Shown: piece after piece, positions 10,767 to 23,631 of the stretch
Position numbering within the stretch: position 1 is the stretch's first letter
Layout: each line of letters opens with the position of its first letter
Origin: Nemopilema nomurai
Lineage: Eukaryota; Cnidaria; Scyphozoa; Rhizostomeae; Rhizostomatidae
Direction of reading: 5' to 3'
Length of the DNA stretch: 64,000 bases
NCBI GenBank assembly: GCA_003864495.1
Contig: ML133455.1
Location: 2,604,001 to 2,668,000, forward strand
The notes under the pieces: generated by a model
What the model saw: only the letters and a program-made list of their open reading frames with translations
Told to the model about the DNA's origin: nothing
Databases searched by the model: none
Position numbers and translations under genes: made by a program

Positions 10767-13362
10767 ATGGCAAGCAACGGTCGAAGAAGACAGAAAGGCA
10801 GCTTTGTGGAGGTGAAAAGTGAGCTGTCCAAAGTCAGATTGGATGTGCAGAGGCTTGCGGAGAAGATGAGTGCAGTTGAGAAGGACAAGGAGAATCTCCG
10901 TGCAATCAATCAAAAACTGGTTGAGAAGATCAAGAAAGAGCTAGAGAATAACTATCCATTTAAGGTTCGTAAAACATGGTACATACGTGCAAAAATACCT
11001 GATTTTGAGAACAAAAACAAAACTCCACATACTTTTTTTTGAATATTTGAAAAGATATCAATAGATGTTTGAAAAGATGTTTTTGCAAACTGCACACTAT
11101 TGAGGAAAGAATATTTCATTCTTTAGATAATTCTGCTTAAGCAACAACTTGAGACGGAGCGAGAGAAGTCCATACTCACAGCACAGAAATTGGTGGAGAG
11201 CCAGATGCTTGCTGTATTCTTCAAAGAATGCTTTGGCATTTCCATCGACACGGAAGTGAACAATCCTGCAACGACTTTGAGAAACGCAATGGATGTCATG
11301 AAGGTAATTTTCCACTAGACGCAGGACAATATTATTTCAAACAATATACACAGCTATATTACCTTGTACGTGCATTTAATTTCATTTAGAAGAGAAACTG
11401 ACTTAAATTTGTAAAGGCATTGCTTATTTTAACTTCAAGCCGTATTTTATCTGCATCAGGATATTGAGAAGCAGTGGGAGAAGAAAAAGCACAGCTCACT
11501 CAAAATGCGGAGAACCTTCTTCAAAACCAGCAAGAACTCAACAAAGAGTTTGAAGCCTTGAAAACAGAGAGTCAGAAGTTAAGAGAAGAAAAGATGGCCG
11601 AAAACCTGAGCAGTAAAGCAATCATCGATTCCTTGCAAGAGATTTTGGAGGAACAACGAGAGCAGATGGAAGTCGAAACGCAACAACTGCAGAATAAGGT
11701 AAAGGAAGATGTTGCATCAATTTGTACAAAGAGATTTAACTATAATATTGTTGCTCTTGAAATTCATGAAATATTAGATAACAGGATCTCGAATTCCTTT
11801 ACAGTTGAATGCTTCAAAGAAAAGCGAGGCCATCAAAAGTGGACAGATTTCTGCGATGGAGCAGGAACTCCGTTCAACTAAAGAAATGCTATTGACAAGC
11901 AAGAACGTGGTAGACAATTATAAAAAAGCAGAGATTGAACTTGAAGTGAAAAGTGAAGATCGCATCAAGAAACTGATTGGGTTGAAAGAACTTGCTGCAA
12001 TGTCGTCTGCTAAATTAGAAGATTTAAGAAGGAAGTGAATGAGTGGCAATTAAAAGCTGTTGAGTCTGATGCCTGCTGCCTGGAGCTGAATGAAAAGGTG
12101 TGTGGATTCTTCACTAGAAAGTGATTACTGTCAAGCATTATCCATTCATTTCTTAAAAGACCCTCTTAACATCATTTTCATTAATGAAGCGAACAATCAT
12201 TTTAAAGCAGCGTATTTGAACGCAGAAAGAGCGAGTGTACAACTGCCTTTTTTGTCTGCTTTGTTACAGCGGAACACTTTCTTGCATTATATTATATTAT
12301 GGATTTGCATTATATTTGACAAAAAGTAGTCAACGATACTGATCAATCCTGCTTCATTTGTGGAAGTCTGTTTTGAGAGTAAAAGTTCTCCATGTCCTTT
12401 CTATATTTATGTTTTAGCTTAAAAGCAGCCACCAGCGTCAACTCTCAATGCTGCAAGATATCGCTAAATATGACGTGAGAGCTCAAAATCTGAGTGTAGA
12501 GAACGCACTATTGAGCAACGGTATCCAGGCCATGGAAGAGGAGCGCAAGAACTAGAGGGTCGTCTTCAAGAAGCCAACGAAAGTTGCACGACAACGTCCT
12601 CTGGTCTTCTTGAAATGACCTCAAAGATGAACTACTGGAAGACAAAGGCGGGGCATCTAGAGTCTACATTGGTGGCAGTGAAAGAAGAAGTAAGTTTAGC
12701 TATGAAATGTATGAAAAGTTATTTGATAGTATACTATTATCAACCATTGAAAAGCACATCAATAATTGCAAAGCAGTCAATCTAATCATTAGATTCTGAT
12801 TTCACCAGTCCTTTACATCTCTTGAAAGTCCGCAACGATTGATTTTCTGATAACGACAGACATTCTCACTGTGATCTTGGTCTACAAATTTAAATCGTCT
12901 TTTATCTCAATTTAGTCTTGGCTACGGTGCTGTATCTTTGAATATAGTTCTGTAAATATTCTTTCACAGAATGACAAGTTAGAAGAGGACAAAAATGAGC
13001 TGCTAAAGTCCATGATTCTAGAGCTAAAGGAACACTTGGAACATAGTCACTCCTTGAAGTCAGAAATAGCCTCGTTTCAAAGGGATACCCAGATTCAAAG
13101 ATGCAGGATTGATGCGCTTGAGAGAGAAAATGTGGTACTGATGGACCAGGTAGAAGAACTGCGGAAACAGGAAGCGGAGGAAAAGAGCTTGAATTCAAAA
13201 GCGCAAGAAGATCTGCGGATGATGAGCGATGAAAATGCAAAGCTTAATGACGTCATCAATCACCTTGAGCAAAGGATTGAGTCAAAGAGACGAGACGATG
13301 GTGGAAGAGACTTGTTTCTTGCAGTTGAACAGGACACTTTAAAGCCCAAATCTTTAAACTAA
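10767..13362 (+). CDS. Gene B copy 2: coiled-coil protein, frame broken as given
   Basis: Exons: 10767-10964, 11127-11303, 11460-11698, 11805-12097, 12418-12689, 12970-13362. The product is rich in Glu, Lys, Gln and Leu with heptad-like runs (EILEEQREQMEVETQQLQNK). As printed, exons 3, 4 and 5 are each one base short. The exon 3 loss (near 11484) and exon 5 loss (near 12549) sit where B3 and B5 carry different bases, which points to consensus error. A short variation in the GACGA run near 13290 moves the end past the usual RLVSCS stop to 13362. No family recognised; an internal structural or scaffold protein is plausible. Confidence 0.6.
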
Positions 13363-14251
13363 ATCTATTGAGTTGATGTAAGTGTCAATGATTGTATAAT
13401 TATATTGTTAGTTAAACCAAGAAATGCCTTTTTATCAGTCTCGACTTGCAAATGCTATAGTTTGATGCCGAGAACGACTGAAAGAGCTTTTTCAATGAAA
13501 ATGAGTACTTGAAGACGATTTAAAGTGGTAACGTCGCAGGTATCAAGAGAGATCAACAGAGAGTGAAATAGAGAAATGAATCTGATTAAAATAGTATCAG
13601 AAGAGACACAAAAATATTAACTGAACATAGCAAATTAAATGAATATTAAAATATTGAGTGAACCTGCGTTTTCAGCCAGAGAGATGTAATACTTGACAGT
13701 AGACCCTAGAATGCAAGCCAACTTGCTTGCTTCGTTTACAAAGTACACCTGTCCGTATATATTTGACCTAAAATGTTACTTTGTCATTCATAGTTTGATA
13801 ATAGAGAAAAGAAAGGACATAACCGAGTTGAAACTTTTGTATCAAGGTTAGTAGCAAACAGGCAAAGTCATGGCAAAAACTTTCAAGCTCAATTAGTTTA
13901 AGAGCTAATCAGACTTTTCCCTACATTAATAAGCCATGCATCAATTAAACTCTTCGTGTTAAATAGGCCTAATGGTTGTGGTTGATTTGTTGATTTGGTT
14001 GGTCAACGCACTTAAATACATCGATGTCAAGAACTGCAAGAATTGGTTGACCTTCCTCCGAAACTTTTACTTATGCTCTCAAACTTCCTCATTTGTACAA
14101 AATACATAAATATTGAAAAATCGCCCGATGGTGTTTTATGAACGAAGCAAAAGCATTTAATATGGACCTTCCTACATCACGTACCTCTTTTAGCGCAAGT
14201 ATCAGGGCTCTAATTAGGTCTTAATACAAAGGAGGACACAAAAAATGATTA

Positions 14252-14542
14252 ATTATTCTACTAGCATTAAGCGAATATATCGCCTCATTGCAATTCAACG
14301 CGGAAATGCTGAGCCCCAGAAGTGACTCCATTTTGAAAAATCGAATGAATTGCATGGTTGCATGACGTATTCGTTACTCCATCGTTAATTTACAACTTTT
14401 GCCGGCCGGTAAACTATTCGAACTGATAAAAAGCAACCAAAATGCAACGAAAGCTGCGTAACTCTGCGTACCTGAAAATTGTTAATACTCAAACTAGTGT
14501 CACTGAAAATGGATGGATGAAAAAAAATTCGCCTGCGTTGCT
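14252..14542 (+). repeat. Dispersed ~290 bp repeat, post-B copy, unit 2
   Basis: Second subfamily of the repeat at 5411-5702, starting 'attattctactagcattaa' and ending 'cgcctgcgttgct'. By eye roughly four fifths of the bases match the post-A form. All post-B copies resemble each other more than they resemble post-A copies, so the two positions were filled before the unit amplified. Confidence 0.6.
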
Positions 14543-14780
14543 GTTTTATAGAGGTTTATAAAATACAATATTTGAAAAATACTGAGCAGGTTACAAAAGA
14601 GGAATAAATCTTCTCCTTCTCCTTTCATGCATACCTTGGAGTACTTTCTTTTGTTCTGTCTGTCATCTTTTCTTATCAAACTCGGCAGACCTCTCTCGTT
14701 TGTCCGCCATTTGTTTCTCACAGCGCCTTTTCCATCTTAAGTAACCACTTTCGACGTAATTGTGGAGTCTGTTCTAACAT

Positions 14781-15315
14781 TTATAGTTCTGGGCTTTTTG
14801 GCTGAATGTCAATTGAATGTGCCATCTTCACTGCTTGATCATACCAGTCTGCGAAATCTTCCTCTACATCTACTCGTTTCATGGAAAGGTCCTCTATGAC
14901 ACTGACAATCACGTGGTAGGCTTGAAAGATATCTTGGTTGCTTCCTTGTAATTTCTTTACAAGTAGTCTTGGAGGCTCTGTCCCGTTCATGCAAATGAAC
15001 TGCACGAATAATACAAGTTTTGTGCCGTAAATTTGAGTTCGGTGTCCCAGCTCCACTCTTCTTCAAAGTCAGTGCGTAGTGCATCATAAAAGTCACAATA
15101 GAATCCAAGGGCTTGAAGATAGACTCAATTACTGCAGCATTGGCACGACAGAGCAAATAGTATGACTCGAAGGTACGATATCGTTCGACTGAACGAGGGC
15201 GTGCCAAACAGAATATATTGTTTCTCTGTTCTTGAGTGAGCCTCATTTCTTCGCCATGATAATTCAAAAGTTCTTCAAAGTACCACTTTCTATATAGAAA
15301 GAATTCGTAGAACAA
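14781..15315 (-). pseudogene. hAT-type transposase fossil, unit 2
   Basis: Two overlapping minus-strand frames make one decayed protein: 15315 to about 15060 (LLNYHGEEMRLTQEQ, RSVERYRTFESY, AAVIESIFKPLD), then 15056-14781 (GTEPPRLLVKKLQGSNQDIF, DWYDQAVKMAHSID, stop). The order and spacing resemble the middle of the hAT-like transposases related to ZMYM1 and the '52 kDa repressor' (THAP12) group, where a TRW..R segment is followed by a T.PLS..LQ....D segment. A frameshift lies near 15060. The N-terminal zinc finger and C-terminal dimerisation part are absent. Not active. Confidence 0.55.
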
Positions 15316-16556
15316 GTAAAATGAAACACAATGTTATTGATGCTTCCATTTTTACAGGTTTTTTTTGTCGGAATGTGTATATATCCATCCCTCTTAGCTT
15401 TAAAACAAAAAATATGAAAAAATCATTTCTAAGCGTATATTTTTACAATTTTTGCAGGAAAAGGGGGCACTTTTCCTCCGTCTTGACTCCCAGGCCAACC
15501 CCCAACCGTAGTTGCACCCCTGTTGTGGATGACCTTTCCCTTTAGAATCTATCCATCGGAAACACTATTGCTTTACGAATACTCAAGTCAAAGTTTTAGA
15601 CATTAAAACTTCATGGGTTGACAAATTTTATGTTGCACATAACTCACAATATTGTGAAACAACGAAAACATAATTTTGTATACTTAAAGGCTAATTTCTG
15701 TCCGATAGTTGTCAGGGTATGGAAACATCAGAAAAGGATCAAAAGCTTGTGAGAAGATTCCATGATTGGCTGTTTAGCCACCAGTCAGCGTCCATTTTAC
15801 CTATTCTTTGGAAGAGTAAGAGTGAAAGGAAAACAGGCCTGGAGCTGGCGAGAGATTTTTTTTTAATACAAGGCCAATTACCCGTTTGCAGCACCCTTTC
15901 AGCTCCTCTAATCTGCATTTAAAGCTTTCAGAATATCAGCTAAACCAGAAGATTAAGATTCATCTGGCTTTGAGGAACCAAAAGTTTGATTCGGCGGTAA
16001 TTGAATAAAATTTCTCTAATCAACTTCTATATGAATAAGTTAAGTGAATTATAGCCATGAATTTATTTGATGTTCCGAATGATTGTTTATTTTTGACAGT
16101 TATGTTCTTCAAGGTGCAACCAAAAGCAAGAAATGACGTGAATTCTTTTTTTCATTAATGTTATCATATCTATCTTATTATGTTATATAGATCTCTTTCT
16201 GTAGCAAGGTGTTCTGGTGTTAATCCTACATGTGAAGCCTCATTTGGCGCAAAAATTCATAGACTACTTATAATTTTGTCTGCCCAGGAACGCAATCCCT
16301 ATGTAAATGGCGAGCAAAGTCTTACATATTTTCCATTTCAGGTAAAGTTAGCTTTGGATATTTTGCTCCTCTCACCTCAATGCACCCCCCCCCTCACTGT
16401 TAAAATAATAAACAAACATGAAATTATTATTCTTAGAATATTTGTTTTTGTTATTATTATTCATAGAAACACATTTGCAGTATATTTACTTTTAATTGTT
16501 TATTTGCTCCCAAATTCTCCAATAAGCAAACCTCTTAGGCCGAAAAAAATTAATAA

Positions 16557-16590
16557 GCCCCCCCCCCCCCCCCTCCCCCCTCCTCCAGCT
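16557..16590 (+). repeat. Poly-C / CT low-complexity tract
   Basis: C-rich run after 'aataag'. The tract differs between units: shorter near 29424-29450, and reduced to 'ccctccgccccctccttct' near 41894 and 54925. Typical slippage behaviour. Confidence 0.8.
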
Positions 16591-17313
16591 TGATAGAGCT
16601 TTTACGGTAAGACACAAACATGAAAATAAAAGTATGTTAACCAATGGCATCGTCAAGTTTAAATCTGCAATTCTTTTAAGACAGACGAGGATTTATGGGT
16701 GCTGCCCAGTTTCGAAAATTCATTTTCAAAATTGGGGGATGGGAGGGCCAATGTCTATAGAGCTAGCAATTCTGAAAATAAACAAGTGATTCTAATGGCA
16801 AAACCAACAATTAAGTAAGGCCTTGGGAGTGGTTCCCCCAATTATGCATCTTGGTAAGATCAATTAGACAGTTCTAACTAAAAGAGTTTCTAATCGTCGC
16901 TAAGATCAAATGTAAGAGTTTAGATAGATAATGTTTTTGGTTTAGTGAACTGACATATAGATAATACAAAGTAATTAAGAAACTGCTCTTTTCATTTAAC
17001 CAGAAGATATAAGAATTTAAAATATACCCTGCCTGTCAAGAACCTGCTTGAAAATGTATTAAAACATTGCTAGCTGATTCATTTAGCTTTAATAACTTGT
17101 ATTTTGTGTATTTCGGTGGAGGCAAATACTAGCAAGTCGTGCTTATACTCGCAACGTTACATGATAAAGATAAAAATAGTTTGATATACATAACTGATAC
17201 AGGGGCATAAAAGAAGTGGAGATTGCAACATGTTGAATGCACCTCTTCATTGTTACGTCAAATTTTACTTACTATTCAAGTTAATGCGCTTCTATATTTA
17301 GAAATTTCGATTG

Positions 17314-17348
17314 TGACGTCAAATTGTCGAGAAGCTATATATATAAAG
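17314..17348 (+). promoter_or_regulatory. Gene A3 promoter: CRE and TATA box
   Basis: TGACGTCA at 17314-17321 and TATAAAG at 17342-17348, 20 bp apart. The ATG is at 17488. Confidence 0.75.
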
Positions 17349-17487
17349 CGGCACACATTCTAATCAAATCATTGTTTACGCGCTCGCTTGTAGTTACTAC
17401 TACTAGTCGCTTGTGAATTCGTTATTCAATTCGATATACACTGTTTTTGAGAAGTGCCATTTTGGTTTCTATAATCGTTATCACACG

Positions 17488-20400
17488 ATGGGTAAGGTGC
17501 TTTCTAAGCAAGACAAGCCATCACAGGACAGCGGACGTCCAAATAAAACGGTAATTGCTTTTTACAAGATAATTTTAGCTATTAAGATAATAATGGAGAG
17601 CCTTTTTTTAAACATAGACAACCATCCAACAAGAAGCACATTTTTGTAACTCCTTTGTTGTAGTACTTTGATATGTAATGATTGCTTTTTAGGAGCCCGT
17701 TTCTCGCATTTGGAAAATCAAGCAATTTTTCAAAAACATGCGAAGAAGAACTCGAGATCAAAAGTCTTGGATGTGCCAAAAAGTCATTTTACAAAGAAAC
17801 AAGTCAAGGTTTGTTAACTCTTTTCAGTCCTCGCATCTTTTGCAGCAATAAGCCAATTCCTAAATTGCCTTTATCAATCAGCTTTCAGTTTAATCGAAAG
17901 CTATACATGCGCCTGGTTTGCCTGACAAAATTTCTAAATTAATCACTAATCTGAAAATGATGAAGATCTTTCTACATTTAGCTTCTAGATTCGTCTGTAA
18001 ATTCCTCTGTATTAACATCAAATGCATGGACCTGTTACATTTTAGAGCAAAATCAGACTGTATGCCAAGAAAAATCGAATGCTAAACATTGCAAACAAAA
18101 CATGGCGGAAAAGCTTTTGCTGATGAATTGAAATCTGTAGGCCTTGATGGTGAGTCGAAGCTTTCAGACAGGCATCTGCTACAAAAATAAAAATTTGTTG
18201 TCTTTCTGAGCATTAACAGTCTCATAATAGCATTTATCATGGGTATCACGAAGATGATAGCAGAATGCTATCATGTTTCTTTAGACGCTAGGAATTTAAT
18301 TGACATATTTTCTTACACAGACACTAATATCGACATCATCGACAGACTTGGACTATCAAGGTCATTCTTCCTTGAAACAGATCAAACCCAGGTATTTCAT
18401 TAACAACAAACTGCATTAGTATCTTAAAGTTTGAAAGGAAAACCCATTCATTCATTTAGCAAACGAGCAAGAAGTCTTCCTAGGACTCTTTTGCCTTCGA
18501 AATGTTTCTGACTTTTTATTCTAAATAAACAGAAGTATTTATTTGGGAATGAACCAATATATCGCAACAAGTTGGTGTAGCATTTTGTTTCCAAGCCCTT
18601 CGGAACTAACCATCACTCTATTATTATTATAAAGATCTTGATGACAATAAACCGCTTTTAAAAAGAATTTCATTTTATCCTTAGGCTGCTCTTCTTGGAA
18701 TTGCGAAAGTGACAATGACACTTACATTCCCCGAGTAAATTGGCAAAGGACAAAAAGGCATAGTATGTCATTTTGATGTTTTTCGCAATTCGATGTATAC
18801 CTATGTTTCAGAATTAAGTTTCCGCCGAAGCAAGTAACATCTTCAGACCTTGTACCTGCAAACGTAGACCCTTATCTTGATCGTTTAACTGTTGCTTTAA
18901 AAAAGAGGTCTTGTCAAGCTATATTGTAACACAAATTATAATTGATGTGTGTGGGTCGTTTCATTTCAACAGGTGTTAAGAATCTACTTTCAGGCCAGTT
19001 ATTGAATGTAGAATGATTCAGACTACATATTCAGAGTTACCTAGCTAAATTACAGTCAGTGTTGGGAAAAGTTGAAATGAAAAACTTATTTTAAAACGTT
19101 GGAATGTTATTGAAACCTACAAGTAAAATAATTTCATACAGTCATGGAACAAGCTAAGAAACTGGCAGATCAGACTAAAGGGTGCTCCGATGATTCGATG
19201 AAACTGGAAGATAAAGATCAAAGGATGTCCATGTGCCTTGTTCCAGGTATGTTGACATTCAAACACTTCAACCTGAGCTCTGAAGGTTTACTTTAAATTT
19301 GGAAATCTAGCATTTTACCATTTACCTATTTATTGTGAAATTGGAACTATTCATTGTGGGAGTATTTTCAAAGGCGTAGCTATTTGATAAATAGTGACAG
19401 ACTCCCCAAACTCAAACGTAGGGCTTATTAAGTGGTGTATAACTCTTTGGGTTGAATTTTTCTGCTTTTATTGCTAATCCTATATTCTTCTCAATTAGTT
19501 CATACGTTGAAAATGGAGGCTGAACTGGCTTCGATTTCTCAGAGAATCGAAAGTATGTACCAGACGATCGGCGAAAATGGTAAACAAAGTTGAATTTATG
19601 TTAAGAATGCAAGTAGCATCGGGAGTTCACTATAACCAAAAAGGGATAGCTTTGCACTGCTTTCAGATACTATTCATTCGAAATTTTGAGCATTACGAAT
19701 GTAGGAATGGCCCTTGAACAATATGATCAGATGGAATGGCAAACTCTAGATTATGTTAAAGGAAGATGGACAGATTTGGAAGAGAAGCATTTTTCATTTC
19801 TAATAGACCTACTTTAATGATTATTGAAGTTGATAAAGTCCTGATAAATATCTAAGAGTCTGTTTCCAATCCAACATCTTATAAAATTAACAAATTATCA
19901 AGAGAAGTCATATGATGTAGTTAGACAGCCACTGAATGTTCCAAATTTATATTCATTCCCACCATCGAGAATTAATTAAGGCAATGACTATAGTGCAATT
20001 AATTATGGAAAGTAACGTTGGATTGATAATGACTAATGGACCCAATTTAACTCACCAGAGCCAGCGGACAGCATGAAATTGCAGTTTGAAAGCCAGGAAT
20101 ATCAGGCAGCGAAAGAGACTGTCATGGGTACGCATCTAACTACCTTCCTGTAGATTGGTTCCAACCACAATGAACTTTTGAATAAGTCTCTGTGCAAAAG
20201 ACTTCATAAAATATTTTGATTAAAGTCTCTGTTAATAAATAGCATTTCCTTTTGGTCGTTTCTATAGAAACGAATAGCATTACAAAAAGAAACAACCTAT
20301 CAAATTGTATTGTACCTTAAAAAGCTTTTCAGCATGTTTAGCAAATGCAACGTTGATTCTGTGCCATTACTTTGCTTTTTACTCTATCTCCTTTTATGTT

Positions 20401-20931
20401 TGCTTTTAAGACACTCTTATCTCAGATCTAGTTACCAGGCATGTAGGGATGAAATTGCCTTGAAATATTACCTAACACAGTCAACTTTGATCATGTATAT
20501 GTGAATTAGAATTGGCTTTGTTCTTCTTCACAAATGGACTCTACGCTCACATGTGCTACTTCTCCCCAAATGTCCTCTGCGGAGCTCGTTCCTCGATCGC
20601 CGGTGAAAAGGAACTCTTCAAGTTGCCTATGATCGAAATCGTTACCAAGGAAACTCCAGACTGGATAATGGCCAGTATTTTGGTGAACCAGACCATCTTG
20701 CAGGAGCGAACGAGACATTGTATCGAAAAAATGCACTCCGCTCGACTGGATGCCACGCTAAACAACCAAGTGGCTGTCCTTGAGCTGGTTTTTCAAGCTG
20801 AGTGGAAGGAGTTCCCCATGCAAGTCCAAAAAGGGGTGTACCACAGATTCTGCTCGGCTCAGGTTATGCTGCCAAAGGTGTTGCCGTACCAGTGCTCCTT
20901 GGGTGAAGCTGAAAGAATGGGCATCTGCTGA
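17488..20931 (+). pseudogene. Gene A copy 3, damaged
   Basis: Exons by alignment: 17488-17550, 17693-17808, 18046-18149, 18321-18391, 18685-18762, 19142-19246, 19499-19579, 20059-20127, 20534-20931. Exon 2 is two bases short, at sites where A1 and A4 disagree, and exons 3 and 4 are one base short each. The exon 9 acceptor reads CACAA in place of CACAG, a substitution, so that splice site is lost. Exon 9 itself is open and still encodes the full C-terminal domain. Exon 6 gives MEQAKKLADQTKGCSDDSMK, clearly different from A1. Probably a pseudogene, unless the sequence is faulty. Confidence 0.55.
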
Positions 20932-21573
20932 GCACCAGACACTCATCGAAGAAAAGACAGAACGTTGTCGTTGTCTATAGACTGTGAACAAGTTCTTTAA
21001 TGACAAAGAGATAGGACTCCTTAATACAATACCAATGTTGTATGCTTATATTTATTATGAAAATGATGGTTGATTCAGAAAAATGTGGTTTTTATCATTT
21101 TATGCTGCTATTTCGGAAACCTCTCAGAGAATATTCGGCTTACCATTGGCTGATCAACATAAAACTTGCTGCCCTTAGACTTGAGTGTAACATTCTGGCA
21201 GCAATTGTCTGTAACGTGACGACTGCTTAGATCCCTTTTACAGAGATGGGGTGTCCTAAATGTGAAATAAGTCACACAAAATACATTCGATACATAACCG
21301 GGATTATGTCACCCTTTGGCGAAAGACGTTCACCTTTGGAAATACGATTCGAATGAACAAACGACATGATATGTTGGAGCTTAGCAACTCAATGTTGGCA
21401 GGATGTCTATTTGTGCAGGCGCGCAAGCAGGAATTTCAGAGGGCCGGGGTCCAAGAAACAAAAAACGGTACAATTGGAACTCTAGTCCTTTATTGCCTGG
21501 CTTCTATTTTAATATTAATAATATTGCTGAAGTGTTCCTGACTTCTGAACTACCTTAACATCCAAATGTACTA

Positions 21574-21862
21574 AATATTCTTCTAGCATAAATCGAATAT
21601 ACCGCCTTATTGCAATTCAATGCGGATATGCTGAGTTACAGAAGTTTCTACATTCCAAAAATCAAATGAATTTCAAACGGCTGCATGACTTATTATTTAC
21701 TTCATCTTCAATTCAAAACTTTGTCGGGCGGTGAACTATTCGAAGTAATAAAAAGCAACCAAAATGCAACGAAAGCTGAGTACATCTGCATACCTGAAAA
21801 TTTTTCATATTTAAATTAGTGTCACGCAAAATTGATAGATGAAAAAAATCGCCTGGGTTGCT
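21574..21862 (+). repeat. Dispersed ~290 bp repeat, post-A copy, unit 3
   Basis: Post-A form; starts 'atattcttctagcataaatc', ends 'cgcctgggttgct'. Confidence 0.6.
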
Positions 21863-22902
21863 GTTATATGAAGGCGTCTACAACGGCATAAGATGTCGGC
21901 AACAAGTTGCATTTGAATTAAAGTCCAGTGGCGGAGTGGCTCACCGCCCCTTGGGCCATGGCCGGTGGGCCCCTATAAAATCTGGCGAAAAAGGCCCCAT
22001 CTTTGCAGAAAAGGGGCCTAATTTTTGAAACATTAGGCCTTACGGTATCCCATTACGAATAATGAACTTCATGGATGACATCAAAACTGAGGTTGAGTAT
22101 ATTGTCATTGCCTGTGGTTGTGGAAAGGATTGGGTTAAACTTAAATTGTGATGTTTTTAACATGAGAATGACTTCTGTAGGTTATGAAAGGGAAAGGGGG
22201 ATTTGGATCTTTTAATACTATGGAATTCTCTGTCTGGATTTCTATTTATCATTGTCTCAAGCACAGTTTATATCCAAAGCATTAGTTGTAGAGTTCACTT
22301 AGATTTATGCCTGTGGCGAGGGTCGAAGCTAGCAACAAAGTAAAGGAGTTGTGATTCAGTAGTTAACTTTAAAACAAACTCCGGCGTTAACTATTTATTT
22401 TACTCAAGCCATGCATTAAGATAATGCAATCGAAATCTAGTTTTAACACGAACGGGTAAAGGTATTGCCTCATGGAATGAAAATTTACATAAAAAGGTTA
22501 TCAAGAAAATGACAAAAATTAGCCAAATTGCACATAATGGACCAATAAACTTTTAGCCGCAAGTAGTTTTCAGAAAAGATCTCAAAGTTGTTGCAGAAAG
22601 GGTACAGGACTGATTACTGGCTTTTTGGAATGCTATGAACAGAAATGCAGCTTTGTACCATTTGATTAAAATGGTTTTTTGAAATGATAAACCTAGAAGT
22701 TTTGTGAAAAATATCGTATGTAAGCATGTATTGAGTCTGAAATACAGACAGCAAACTATTTTTAGCGGATATTTACCAAAAATTCAAGGGAACCTTCTTG
22801 TTATGATTTTGCTATGCTTTTCTTAGCATTGAGACATGAAATTTTCCTACAGCTGTATAGAAAATGAATTTGATGAAAACATCTACAAGCTGGCCCCAAC
22901 TG

Positions 22903-23240
22903 TTACCATAGAACATCTGAGAGTGATAATAAGAAAGCTAAATCTCCATTTCGAGCAGTTACGTCGCAATTGGGTATCAACAAACCATTATTTTGAGTGC
23001 AAATTTTGTTGGTTTTTCCAGAACTTTGACTTGATTTGTCGCTATTACAAGCCTTTTCTATTCTGGTTTTTGATAGAAATTTGGACAATCTAATAATCGT
23101 TCAATGTTTTCCTCATGGGAAACACACCTTGTGCAATAAGAATCAGTATACTTCCCTTTGTAGTTTGCTATTAGGTCTGCAAACTTTAGTTCAAATTTTA
23201 GTAGAGATGAGGCTTCCTTACACCTCAGATATTCTTGCAT
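22903..23240 (-). pseudogene. Retrotransposon-like zinc-motif relic, unit 3
   Basis: Core open at 23240-23058 (MQEYLRCKEASSLLKFELKF ... CTRCVSHEENIERLLDC), continued in another frame at 23088-22903, so one frameshift separates the parts. Confidence 0.4.
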
Positions 23241-23482
23241 TATAAACTGACTCTCCTTTAGGAACCTGAGGTTAGTTTTCTTATTGTTTTATTTTTTATT
23301 TTTACAAGAATGTATTATGTCCAAAATTACTTAAATCCAAATCAGACCGAATTTCATTATTTAATGTTAAATTTCAATTATAGTACTCTGCACCCATTTG
23401 TAATCAACAGCTGAACTTTGCCATTCCCCTAGCCTCGTTTTAGATTCAATTGTGACGATATTGCGATAGGGATTCAATCAAA

Positions 23483-23513
23483 TGACGTCACAATCATACA
23501 CAGTCTTATAAAG
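23483..23513 (+). promoter_or_regulatory. Gene B3 promoter: CRE and TATA box
   Basis: TGACGTCA at 23483-23490 and TATAAAG at 23507-23513. Confidence 0.75.
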
Positions 23514-23631
23514 TCGGCAAAACACAGACAAACTTCACACTTGATTTAAGTGCCGTTCTGAGTGAATCATCAGGGCTAACTTCAAATTGATATTGATCAA
23601 CTTCAAATTTCGCATTTCGAAATAATCAACA

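Larger units (their letters stand above)
7570..15999 (+). repeat. Tandem unit 2 (5' truncated at a gap)
   Basis: Begins in the last bases of gene A intron 8, directly after the N, and continues through gene B copy 2, the 3' flank and the hAT fossil. Its gene B half is almost identical to unit 3. The missing 5' part of the unit is most simply explained by the gap. Confidence 0.85.
13363..17313. other. B-A spacer between units 2 and 3
   Basis: Gene B 3' flank, dispersed repeat (14252-14542), hAT fossil (14781-15315), then AT-rich sequence with a poly-C tract (16557-16590). Short open frames at 15719-15922 and 16180-16593 recur in other units, but each is interrupted in at least one unit and shows no domain, so I do not call genes there. 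Confidence 0.6.
20932..23482. other. A-B spacer, unit 3
   Basis: Same components as unit 1. The segment after the gene A stop lacks about 100 bp present in units 2, 5 and 6 (compare 21281-21410 with 8341-8590). A GC-rich piece with 'ggccatggccggtgggccc' lies near 21954. Confidence 0.55.

Noticed and set aside
13250..13262. TGACGTCA inside gene B exon 6 (also near 26109 and 51470)
   Set aside because: It lies within coding sequence, has no TATA box after it, and encodes the ND-V part of the coiled coil; likely chance.
15719..15922. 67-codon frame starting METSEKDQ, repeated in units 3 and 5
   Set aside because: The start is destroyed in unit 4, no splice or promoter context is present, and no family is recognised.
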